DNA of 64,000 nucleotides, from positions 1-64,000 of the forward strand of contig QLIY01000557.1 in assembly GCA_003260075.1 (NCBI GenBank). The letters run 5' to 3'. The position numbers and the translations under genes were made by a program. The notes under the pieces were generated by a model. The model was not told where the DNA came from. It did not search any database and worked only from the letters and a program-made list of their open reading frames with translations. Source of the DNA: Phallusia mammillata. Lineage: Eukaryota; Chordata; Ascidiacea; Phlebobranchia; Ascidiidae. Positions 1 through 10,200 of the stretch are shown piece by piece (positions within the stretch are counted from its first letter, which is position 1; every line of letters starts with the position of its first letter).

Positions 1-3000
1 AGGAAGGGTTTGGTGCCAGAGGACTTTCTGCTATAACACAACTTAAAAAAGTGAGTATAGTTTATTTGATCAGCCTTTTAAAAATGGGTAGAATGTCCCG
101 TTTTTCATTTAATTGTGTATGGTGGAATGGACAATATACTGTTTCAACCATGTGATGTAATTCTAATTATGTGGTTTTATTCAGAGATGCAAGGAAATTT
201 TATAGTTTTTCCTCTACAATTTAGTTTTCACTCATAGTCATGGAAATTTATTTTTATCATCAGAGCTAGATTTTTATCCTTAAGCATAACACTGCGAATT
301 GTGCAAAAGGTATACAAACAAATTCAGTTAATCTCATAACTAATGCAGATGAGCAAATATCCTATTGCACAATTAAACAGGTGATTTTCTTCAGAAATAA
401 CTACAGTTGGAAATTATAAGCCCTACGCAAGGAAATTTGTTTAAAATAAGTTGTATATATTAGGGTATTATCTGTTTTTTGATACTTGGATACCATCAAC
501 GAATTTGTAATAAATGTCTAAAATAATTAAGAGTAAGTGGAACAATTTTGTGAAACATAACTTTGAACAACTTGTTATTTTTTTAGCTGTGCAATCATCC
601 TGCCCTGATTCACGAAAAGTGTGTGATGCAAGAGGATGGATACGAAAATATGCTGCAGTTCTTTCCTCCATCGTTTACAACCAAAACTATTCTTGTAAGT
701 CAATATTAACAATAAGATCAACTGACCTCTAATAACCAATAGTTGCAGCACACTTTGTATACTTAAAGCACTTTGTATACTAAAACAATATGATCAAAAT
801 ATGGTTGCAGCATTTCAGAATCACTGGAAAAGAAATTACCGTATTTACTCGATTGTAAGCCGCATGTTGAGGTGTTAAAAAATAATGTAAGCCGCACACT
901 GGAATTTTAGATACGATTGTTTCTCAATACATCTTTCTGTTGTTATATGGTATGACTATTTGCCCATATCTGTTAGTTACGTTGATAACTGTACCCAACA
1001 GAACGTATATCTAAGTATAATCTGTACACGCATACATGTTTTGAACCCCAAATAATTTAAAATACTGGAGTGTAGAAATAATTTCGGTATAAAATTAAAG
1101 TATAAGCCGCCGTCGATTGTGAGCCGCCGTCGATTATAAGCCGCACAAACGGCAGCTAAAGACCATATAAGCCGTGGCTTACAATCGAGTAAATACGGTA
1201 GTTAATTTTTTTTGCGGTAGTTAATTTTTTCTTCATCACTAGTTTTAAAACCACTCATGTTATTTATTTAATTTTTGTTCTATTTTAGCCTGAGCTCTCT
1301 GGCAAGATGTTGCTTGTTGATTATTTGCTCGCCCTCACAAGATCAACTACAAGTGATAAATTTGTTCTTGTTTCCAACTACACACAAACACTGGATCTGT
1401 GTGAAAAACTCTGCAGACTTCGAAGGTAAATTCTAAACTTTTTTTAATTATCAGATTATTTCGCTCAAATAATTAAAAAAAGTTTAGAATACGTTGTTGT
1501 TAAAATATTGACAAGAATTTGGATGTTTCTATTTTCGAAGGTAAATTCTAAACTGTAAAATTCATTTTTTAATCATCAAATTATTTTGCTGACAAGAAAT
1601 GACATGTTTCAACTTAAATGAAAGGCACGTTATGATACATATTTCTCTCCTCAAAAAAGTGTTTAGTATTGTTACTATTATTGTAACACAACAAAATTGT
1701 ATAACTTATAGCCTTTTACAAAAACAATTGCAGACTTCAATGGTAAAATCTAAACTATAAAATTCATTTTTTAATCATCAAATTATTTTGCAAATAATTA
1801 AAAGCATTTAATTAAGGTAACAACGTTGGGTTAAAATATTGACAAGAATTTGGATGTTTCTATTTGAAAGAATGGCACATTATGATACATATTTCTCTAC
1901 TTAAAAAGTGTTGGTTTTTGGTATTGTTTTTATTATTGTAACATGACAAAAATTTATGAAACTAATAGCCTTTTACAAAAATAATTGCACAAAAAGTGTT
2001 ACAATTAAAAGTTAAAACAATATGAAATTTTGATGGATTTATTGTAGATACCTTTTTGTGCGGTTGGACGGCAGTATGACGATCAAGAAACGTGCCAAGA
2101 TTGTGGATAAATTTAATGATCCATGCAGTCCTGAATTCGTGTTCATGTTGAGCAGCAAAGCTGGCGGGTAAAAACGGTTGCCTGGTTTGAATTCTAAAAA
2201 TGCAAAAACACATCTTGCACTTTAACATTTGGAGTTGGGACAAGTTCAAACATACCTGGTTTTCACAAACTCTAGTAGTAAATTAGAGTCTAGTACGATT
2301 CTACCCAGAATTTTCAAAACTATTCTTAATAACTTGATTTTTCCAAAGGTTGAACATTGCGGCTCAAAAGACCTAAATTGGATAAAGCACTATACGAACT
2401 TAGGGCATACGTTTTGAAGATTGTATATGAGCATAACGACTGTTAAATTAATGTCATGAAGCACTGTCATTGACTGAAATTAGACTACTATTTTGTTGCT
2501 TTTGGGATCTATTTAATTCACACATTTGCAACGGCAGAAAAAACATAGGGTAAGTTTTTCTAATGTTGTTTTGTGTCAAAGATGCGGCTTAAACCTGATT
2601 GGTGCAAATCGTTTGGTGATGTTCGACCCTGACTGGAATCCAGCCAATGACGAGCAAGCAATGGCTAGAGTGTGGAGAGATGGACAGAAAAAACCTTGCT
2701 ACATTTACAGGTACATAGAAAATACGTTATCTGCTAAGTAGTAGGAGATTTTCGTTATACCTGACCATCCCAACTAGCTCTTATAGAACAAATACCAGTT
2801 AAAATGAACATAATCTTATAACTTCTATCAACCCTGAAGTGTTCACGACTTGTATACTATGATTTCGTACTATGATTTATAGACTTATTTATAAATCATA
2901 GTACGCCAGGCCTATTGACGGCTTTATGCCTGATCACACCAAGCATTCACACATGAGAAAAATCAAGCCTGCGGTGGGATTCGAACCCACGTCTCGAGCA

Positions 3001-5497
3001 TTTCCGAGGCTTGCACTTTACCAACTGAGCTACACTAGCCGAAATCGAATCACAAGCACCGTTGCCTGCCTCATATACTGCACATGGCAGCTTCGTAGTA
3101 GGATATATTGACTAGTGTCAGTCAAGATGAACATAAACTCATAACTGATATCAGCCATGAAGCGTCTATGCCAGGGGTTCTTAAACTTTTTCGGTCGTGC
3201 CCCACTTTACACTATTTATTTAATCTCACGCCCCCCCTAAAAATATTAGCACTGATGATGCTTGTTTTTTTGAAAACAACATACATCGTAGGTCCGCCTT
3301 AAGCTACTGTCGAGTGAGTTCCAATCGTTAGAAAAAGCCACTTCAACACTGATAAGATGCGAAAAACAAGTTTTTTTGCGCGCGCACAGAGCGACGTTGC
3401 CAGTATTCTTGTAAACTACGCATATGCTGCCCAGAAATTGTTGATTCACTCAAAGTCAAGGCAATCTATAATGAGAAAATGCGAGAAAATAAAGAATGTA
3501 CAGCCGACTATATAGTACATGGGGTCACCAAACTACGGGCGCAATGCCATTTTTTAGGTTTGCCAAAACGAATTGATAACTTTGTTACTGTCAAAAATTA
3601 ATCTACTCCTTACGAAAGTCAACTGTTACGACATGTAAAAATAATATTGCCAACTTTCACAAGGATTGCAACGCCCAGGATTGATCCAAAGCCAGTTATT
3701 ACGTCACAGACAAAACAAAAAGTGTTAATTGTGCACAAACAATTGCCTTATTGTGTTACTTGAGACGTAATATACAAGCATTCCTTGTAAGAGGAGACTA
3801 ACTATCCAATTTAACAGATTTTAAATGGATTTTCAAAACGACCATATCTTGGCCCCAATATAAAAATCGCCTCAGGGGCTAAGTTTGAGAAGACGGCACT
3901 AGAACAACTGCATGGACATCCAAACAAAAAGTTCGAATCAGCGCCAACATAATTCCAATGCATTCATTTACAATTGTTTGCAAGTGAAAATTGTGCTGCC
4001 ATAATGTGCTGCGCCCCCCTTGCGAACCCTTCACGCCCCCATAGGGGGGCGCGCCCCCCAGTTTGAGAACCCCTGGTCTATGCAGACCAAATCAGCCGGT
4101 TACCAAGCATTCCCATACGTCAAGGCGTTTGCTAGAAAAATCTAGCCTGTCGTGGGATTCATTAAGAACAAATACCATTCATTTAATGGAAGAAAAGCAT
4201 TGCTTTTAAATCGCTGACGATGAAATAAATAGTTCATTTAACGCTGTGTATTACAATAACATAACCTAGCTATCAAAAGAAATTGACGTTGTACCCATTT
4301 GCCAAGATGTCCTTATGGTTTCATTTTTGTTCTATGTTTTTTGGATAAACAAGATAGCGGATCTCTTTTATACAGCGGCTTTTATATTAGTTATTTTGCA
4401 AAAAAGTGTATAATTAAACTGAACCTATTGCCATCTTCTATTTTAAAGGCTGCTGGCTACGGGAAGCATCGAAGAAAAGATTTTCCAGAGGCAAGCGCAC
4501 AAGAAAGCTCTGTCGTCATGCGTGGTTGACCAAGAGGAGGACGTTGCACGTCACTTTTCACGTGACCAGCTGCGTGATCTCTTCACCTCCCACGAAATTG
4601 GCGAAAACTCAACTCGTAGCAGCACTCACGATAGTTTAAACTGCAGAAGGTACGATTTTTGTTTTGGTCAAAAAAGATGCCTAACCTGAAAAAAGTGAAA
4701 AGTTTAACTTATGTCCGTTTGTACGGTGCAGAAAAGTCCAACAGTGGAAAACTGGCATAGAATTGGTTTTTTGAAGTTGTGAGGCAAGAAAGCAGTTGAT
4801 AATGCGCTAAAATGGCCCCCCCCCCATCTCTTTTATACAGCGGCTTTTATATTAGTTATTTTGCAAAAAAGTGTATAATTAAACTGAACCTATTGCCATC
4901 TTCTATTTTAAAGGCTGCTGGCTACGGGAAGCATCGAAGAAAAGATTTTCCAGAGGCAAGCGCACAAGAAAGCTCTGTCGTCATGCGTGGTTGACCAAGA
5001 GGAGGACGTTGCACGTCACTTTTCACGTGACCAGCTGCGTGATCTCTTCACCTCCCACGAAATTGGCGAAAACTCAACTCGTAGCAGCACTCACGATAGT
5101 TTAAACTGCAGAAGGTACGATTTTTGTTTTGGTCAAAAAAGATGCCTAACCTGAAAAAAGTGAAAAGTTTNTACAGTTGCGGGTTTTGATCCTGTGTATA
5201 GGCTAAATTGTGTTTCCCTTATCAAGAAACTAAGGACCCGGTGAAACCCGGTGATGTGTTGAACTAAATTAAAGTTGCCTACACTTCCCCCCCCCCCCGA
5301 TTGGTTAGCGGAACCGCCTTATGCACATAAGGTTGTGTGTTCTAATCCAGCCTCGACCACTTGTATTTTTTTAACGGCATTGCTCAAACCTACCTATTGG
5401 GTTAAAAAAAACAAAAAATAAAAATGACTAATAATTACCCAACAGATGTGCAATAAACAGACAGCTCGAAGGTGGAATTATTGAGAGCTGAATGCAT

Positions 5498-5571
<74 letters not shown>

Positions 5572-6269
5572 AGGGGTGCAGCAAGGAAAAAAGGTTAAGA
5601 ACCACTGCTTTAAATAAAAAAAATCGACTAAAAATGTTCCCACGGACTTGGTGTGTGAAGCCGGTGCGCCACACCAGGGCCAAGAAGAGTCTTAAGGGAC
5701 CACGACTATTAAAATTTAGAGTGAAAAAGGGACAAATAGACATGATTTTTAAATGTTGCTTTGAAGCTGAAAAGTATTGATGCTAATTACCGAGTATAGC
5801 ATTTTGGATCTATGATTTTGATACAAATGGGGACCTATTAAAATATGATGAGTGTCAGCAAGGGGCCTAAAATATGTCTGCTAACTTCACGCAGTAAGCC
5901 TAATTAGCAGTATTTTGTTGCATTTCAGACCCCCCCCCCCTCCCTAGGGAGGAATTCCTCCCCGGTTGGGAACCACTGATTTAGGCACTGTCCGCCTACC
6001 GAGGATAAAAATGAAACAAACAAAATGTCTGCTAACTTTACGTAGTAAGCCTAATTTGCAATCTTTTGTTGCATTTCAGGTGTGTAAATGGTATTCAAAC
6101 GCGAGCACCCCCGCCCGAAGCGGATTGTAACTCGGATCTAGCCTACTGGCACCACTGTTTCACGACCAAAGACATTCCTGACCCCATACTTAAACAAACG
6201 TGGAAACAATCGGGCGCCACTTTTGCTTTCTATCAAAAATCACACGAAGAACAAAGGCAAACAGTTTAG
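1..6269 (+). CDS. RAD54L: RAD54-like DNA repair translocase, C-terminal half (5' part outside the window)
   Basis: SNF2-family dsDNA translocase that works with RAD51 in homologous recombination in the nucleus. Seven exons joined by GT-AG junctions read as one 310-residue frame: 3-50, 587-694, 1289-1425, 2048-2167, 2582-2710, 4449-4649 and 6080-6269 (stop TAG). Visible family signatures, in order: [32 protein letters not shown] (motif IV); [31 protein letters not shown] (motif V); [20 protein letters not shown] (motif VI); [20 protein letters not shown]; and the family's C-terminal SHEEQR. The ending matches vertebrate RAD54L, not RAD54B. The 201-bp sixth exon occurs a second time at 4914-5114 behind a C10 run, probably an assembly artefact. 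The N-terminal ATPase lobe lies to the left. Identity is very sure; exon ends are read by eye. Confidence 0.95.
837..1200. mobile_element. TIR MITE, probable Tc1/mariner type, in a RAD54L intron
   Basis: A 364-bp unit with perfect 25-bp terminal inverted repeats: it starts TACCGTATTTACTCGATTG and ends with the exact reverse complement. Subterminal AAGCCGC-type motifs recur inside it (near 1106, 1125 and 1137). The outermost TA on each side could be the target duplication, which would fit Tc1/mariner. There is no coding capacity. It lies wholly within the intron between the exons ending at 694 and starting at 1289. Confidence 0.8.
1411..1985. repeat. Diverged tandem repeats including an exon-intron boundary
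   Basis: The sequence around the splice donor of the RAD54L exon ending at 1425 (CTTCGAAGGTAAATTCTAAA) recurs near 1534 and, with changes (CTTCAATGGTAAAATCTAAA), near 1735. Downstream blocks also recur, for example GACAAGAATTTGGATGTTTC near 1510 and 1842, ATGATACATATTTCTCTC/A near 1632 and 1882, and AGCCTTTTACAAAAA near 1711 and 1966. There is no C run between the units and they differ at many bases, so this looks like an old local duplication rather than an assembly effect. Confidence 0.8.
2967..3039 (-). repeat. tRNA-like head of the SINE (pseudo-tRNA)
   Basis: On the minus strand this has a good A box (TAGCTCAGTTGGTAAA) and a perfect T arm (GTGGGTTCGAATCCCAC). The acceptor stem can form with one mismatch and wobble pairs. 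The anticodon arm does not fold into a proper 5-bp stem with a 7-base loop. I therefore read it as the Pol III promoter head of a SINE rather than a working tRNA gene. Confidence 0.7.
3172..4075. mobile_element. Non-autonomous hAT element, 904 bp
   Basis: It starts CAGGGGTTCTTAAACTTTTT and ends AGTTTGAGAACCCCTG, imperfect terminal inverted repeats of hAT type. It is bounded by a perfect 8-bp target duplication GTCTATGC at 3164-3171 and 4076-4083, the length expected for hAT. No transposase frame is visible. It sits inside the SINE dimer, so it inserted later. Confidence 0.92.
4361..5171. repeat. 345-bp direct duplication around a C10 run, containing a RAD54L exon
   Basis: Bases 4361-4705 recur at 4826-5170 (offset 465) with no difference noticed by eye, including the complete 201-bp exon and both splice sites (4449-4649 and 4914-5114). 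The second copy is preceded by exactly ten C (4816-4825) and ends at an ambiguous base n at 5171. Because 201 is a multiple of three and the phases agree, an mRNA with both exons would stay in frame, but the C10 and the n point to two contig ends that were not merged. Confidence 0.9.
5287..5360 (+). repeat. C12 run followed by a tRNA-like fragment
   Basis: Twelve C (5287-5298) are followed by a stretch with tRNA-like features: GGTTAGCGGAACCGCCTTA, a CCTTA/TAAGG stem, GTTCTAATCC resembling a B box, and GACCA at the end. The 5' end of any tRNA would lie under the C run. It is probably a SINE head broken by a gap; the anticodon loop is one base short. Confidence 0.4.
5499..5607. mobile_element. 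C71 run followed by the right end of a hAT element
   Basis: Seventy-one C (5499-5569) lead into a GGGGTGCAGCAAGG stretch that ends GGTTAAGAACCACTG at 5607, a typical hAT right end of the CAGTGGTT group. The left end is missing, apparently lost under the C run. It lies in the last intron of RAD54L. Frames reading poly-proline or poly-glycine here are not genes. Confidence 0.6.
5874..6079. repeat. Duplicated 3' splice-site region around a C11 run and a hAT end
   Basis: The 55 bases ending at the real acceptor of the last RAD54L exon (6025-6079, ending GCATTTCAG) have a near copy at 5874-5928 that ends in the same GCATTTCAG. After the first copy come eleven C (5930-5940) and then a hAT right end, GGTTGGGAACCACTG, finishing at 5978. 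The copies differ at a handful of bases, as two haplotypes might. Confidence 0.75.
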
Positions 6270-6305
6270 ATGCACTATTACGCCGCAGGCACCATAGAGG
6301 CTACA

Positions 6306-6401
6306 AATAAATCTATTGTTTATCTCGTTATGTATCAGTTTTTACACTTACTAATACTGTAAGGCCCTGCTGCCTTTTCGTGTTGCTGATAAACAAATAA
6401 A
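6306..6401 (+). promoter_or_regulatory. Candidate RAD54L polyadenylation signals
   Basis: AATAAA occurs at 6306-6311 and again at 6396-6401, 37 and 127 bases after the stop codon. Either could serve. No cleavage site can be set from sequence alone. Confidence 0.45.
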
Positions 6402-7245
6402 CTTTTTCTCTCAAAGGTGTTTTGACTGCTAATAGAACGGAGTGATACCTGCAATAGAATGTATTCCCACATAAACTTTATTTTGTATTAGTTGAGACAG
6501 CAAGTTTATAAAGATTAAAATTTGCTTTTTGCTTTTCTGCATTGAAATAAAACTGCCACAAGATTTCTTCTATTTTTGTGCGGCAGGTGCCTCCTTTAAA
6601 GTAGTACAATAAAAGTAAGTTTTTGTTGTTTGCGGTTGCGAATTTGCGACACACTAGTTGCAGTTTGTTGAGATTTGCAGTTGGTTTATTTTAAAAAAAT
6701 AACAAAGCATTTGAGTCGAGTGTTGGACCTGTGGAAATTATTCACAATGTGCTACTGCTACTGGTGTTTTAGAAAAGCGGTCTGGTTGCGTAAAAATAAC
6801 ACACAATATGTGTGAAAATGTGAATAGATAAAAATTGTATTTGTAACTGAGAGGAAAAACTAACATAACTTGGACGTTTGAACTTTGGAGCACTGAAAAT
6901 AACAGGAAATAAAAACCAAAGGATTTGTAGGAAATGAGGATGAGTGGATGACAGCATCGAATTTTTTTTTTTTGAACAGTTGTACAAAATTTTATACTAA
7001 ATATGTTTCGTAGAAGAAGTTTTTTTTGCCAATTTTACTAACTCCATGAAGCAACCAAAAAAATGTATTAATGTCTCATTTTTACATGACTTGTGGTGAC
7101 TTCAATCTCTTTAAAACAGTACAATTTCCATAAAATTACATTCATGCATATTTACTCCTATCTACCATTTAACTCTGTCATGTATTTTTTAAAGATTTTT
7201 CTGTCTTTGTGTACGGGTTTGTTTTATGGTAATATAAGGTGAAAA
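6402..7245. other. Intergenic DNA and likely 5' region of the next gene
   Basis: About 840 bases separate the RAD54L 3' end from the ATG of the next gene on the same strand. The DNA is AT-rich with short T and A runs. I see no clear TATA or initiator and no further gene. The promoter and 5' UTR of the MARVEL gene must lie here unless there is an upstream non-coding exon. Confidence 0.5.
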
Positions 7246-10200
7246 ATGAACAAACCAAGAGTTCACTACCCGCAGAATGGTAAGTATCAAGTTAAAATTA
7301 TCATTAACCTGTTTTGAGGCAGGTATACTATTTTTCAGTGTTTAAAAAAATAAAATGATTTACAGATGTTTATCCTCCAAGGAGACGAAGAAGAAACAAG
7401 GGCTGTTCATGTGATGAAAGCTATGCAAAGTCTCTGCAGGGAATATGCAAAGTTATAGCACTGGTAAGAACCACTGGAAATAAATAGATTGTGTGGTGGG
7501 AAACCAAAGAATATGCAAAACTAATTTAAACTGAAAGTCCATGTGGGATATACCAATTACAGTAAACCTCGATTAATGTGAATCTTCGCCTAATTTGGAC
7601 AAAACTCGAGGAACTAATGTTTGTAATGTGGGAAGGCTTTGGATAATGTGAATCCTCGCTCAATGCGGACAATTTTTTGGTCCAAATGGGTCTGGATTAA
7701 CAGGGTTTATTGTAGTTTCAATATATACATGGTTTATTTTAAGAACTGTAAATTGATGATATAAATGTTAGTTTTGTTTATCAGACTTGTATGAGATCCA
7801 TACCAAATAACAAACCTGTACAAGTTTTTGAAAACCTGTGTACATGTCATGGTTATAAAAATTCAAAAGTGCCCACATTTAACAAAAACTTTGAATAATA
7901 GACATCATGTTGAAATGTTTTTCTATAACGGTGAAGTAAATAAGTGTAATAATAGCCACTGTCTTTTTGTCTCTGACCATTTTGTATTTTACTTGTACCT
8001 CAAAACAAACACCGCCCACACCATTTAGCCTGTTCCCTATTTTCTGTTCAGCCCAAATCTCCCAAAGTATCACACAATGGGGCCCACTTAACGCTTGATT
8101 GCCCCACTTTAAACTTTCAAAGCAAGGATTACGTCATTTTGTCTGGCTACAGTGTAAGGGCAGGCCATTCTTTGTCACGGATTCTACTACAATCATGTTT
8201 CCACTAAAAACCTTTCCAATAAAACTGATGTTTGAACTGTTATATAAACCAAGGAAAAGATCTTTGGATTCTTGATTTTAAAATGTTTAATTATACCAAG
8301 TAAATACTGACACAACAATTACTTTATCACTAACAATGGTATATATTTCACACTTTAGTGTGTTATTTTTGGGCCAGTATAAATTTCATATTGAATTTTT
8401 TTTATCAAACAACTATTTTATTGAATAATCAAACCATTGGAAAGTATGCATTTGACCATATATATACATAGACGTAAACAAAAACAAGGTACTAAAAAAT
8501 AAAAATTAGTAGTGTTGTGGTAATGTAGCTGAAATGGCAGTAACACAGAAAGCTAGGTCTGTTTTGCCCCATTACATACTTTTATTAGCTTAAATTAAAC
8601 AAACTTTATTAAATCTATTTTTGCAGGTGATGGGAGCACTTACATTTATCATTGTGGGAGCATCACCATACTGGAGACCAATTTTTGTGTTGGAGGCAGT
8701 CACATGGCCTTTTCATGTGGTCATGTTGGTAACCATCCTGGTGTGGTTGGCGACACTAACCATGTATGGATTGTTTCTTAGTGGCCAACATTTGGAATAT
8801 CCACATGTGGCATGGCCCACTGTGGTAAGTTAAAAAATGCATTTTCTTTAGTTTGCTTTATTTTGCTGACATAATTTTGTTTTGCTAGCAGAAGGTAATT
8901 AGTGTTTGGACCATTACGCTTTTTAGGAGCTTGTGGCTATACTCAAGCCTTTTTTTATGCATCTAACCAAAGTACATCCAAATAAAATTGCTCTGTTGTT
9001 ATTTTTTGTCTGTAAAACAGGAAAGCATTTCAAAAAAACGTTTTTAATCAAAATTACTGCGCCAGTTTAGATATTTTTAGTCAAAATATCAAACATATAT
9101 ATATAAATACATATATATTGTTCATTTTTTTCTATTTTATTGTTGTTTAGCAAGAACATTTAATACATTATCAGCCAGAATGCGTTATTTTTTACACTTG
9201 CAGATAAATTAAAACAAAATAACTTTTTAAACTTTTTTTCACTATTTATCTAACATAAATATATATTTTTGTGAACAGGAGCTTCAGTTTAATGTCGTAG
9301 CAACAATATTCATCTTGTTTGCTTCAATTCTTGAGGCTTCAAATGTATGGAGATGGGATATGTCTCGTGGTTTCGGTGCTGGCACCATTGGACTAGGGGG
9401 CGCAGGTGGCACCTCCTGTAAGTGACTCATAACATTAGCTTTCAAAAACAACGCTATCTTTTTACATTTGTAATTTTAATGAAGTTTAATGTCATTAGGT
9501 CTTAACTTTTTGGAAAGATGTTAAATGCATTTTTACCTCAGACAATTTTAGTTGGTAGAAACTCAGTTTACAAAGCACAATTTTCTGAACTACGCCCCCC
9601 CCCCAATTTTAATGAAGTTTAATGTCATTAGGTCTTAACTTTTTGGAAAGATTTTAAATGCATTTTTACCTCAGACAATTTTAGTTGATAGAAACTCAGT
9701 TTACAAAGCACAATTTTCTTAACTACTTAGTAATATGCTGCAGTTTGTTATTGAATATCCCATGAAAACTAATGAAAACTCTTTTTTGCAGCTTTGAGCG
9801 GTTACGGCTATCGTCCTGGTATGACTTTTAGCCAGTCTTTGAATTTCAACTCCTATTGCTCACGTTACCCAAATGACTGCACTGATTACTTCTCGTTGCT
9901 TACTGGACATAATTCATATTATGGAAATCACATTTTTGCAACAGTAAGTGGCCCAGAATGTTTTTTTTTTTGATTTTTTGTAACTCTAACACAATGGAAA
10001 AGCACCGAGGGCATTTAGAATATTTCATGTGTTTTGTGGCACTTAAAAATATTGTTTTAACTGACACTTCAAGGCCCCATTCAGGTTGCTTTAATCAGGG
10101 TGGCAACAATCAATACTAAAACCTAAAAAAGCAACTAAAAAGGGTTCAAAAACACAAACAACAACATTGATATGACATGCTATTAAAAAGCTAGTGAGAA

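Larger units (their letters stand above)
2785..4177 (-). mobile_element. Dimeric tRNA-derived SINE (minus orientation) interrupted by a hAT element
   Basis: Two related units lie head to tail. Each has a tRNA-like head on the minus strand (a complete one at 2967-3039; one truncated inside the B box at about 4142-4164) and a shared body (ATGAACATAA..., ACCAAGCATTC..., near 2803/3127 and 2938/4098). The whole is flanked by a 13-bp direct repeat AGAACAAATACCA at 2785-2797 and 4165-4177, taken as its target-site duplication. Removing the hAT insert and its duplication leaves about 455 bp. Retroposition is inferred from the tRNA head and target duplication; the name of the family is not known to me. 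Confidence 0.75.

Noticed and set aside
2967..3039. A functional tRNA gene on the minus strand
   Set aside because: A and B boxes are good, but the anticodon arm does not fold properly and the unit is embedded in a SINE dimer with a target duplication.
5428..5780. Poly-proline and poly-glycine open frames across C runs (also at 34459-34701, 43301-43501, 44399-44614, 53863-54627)
   Set aside because: They exist only because a C run has no stop codon in any frame. The runs are probably gaps.
6980..7300. Ascidian operon linking RAD54L and the MARVEL-type gene
   Set aside because: The genes are on the same strand but about 1 kb apart, with usual polyadenylation signals between. Ascidian operons have almost no intergenic DNA.
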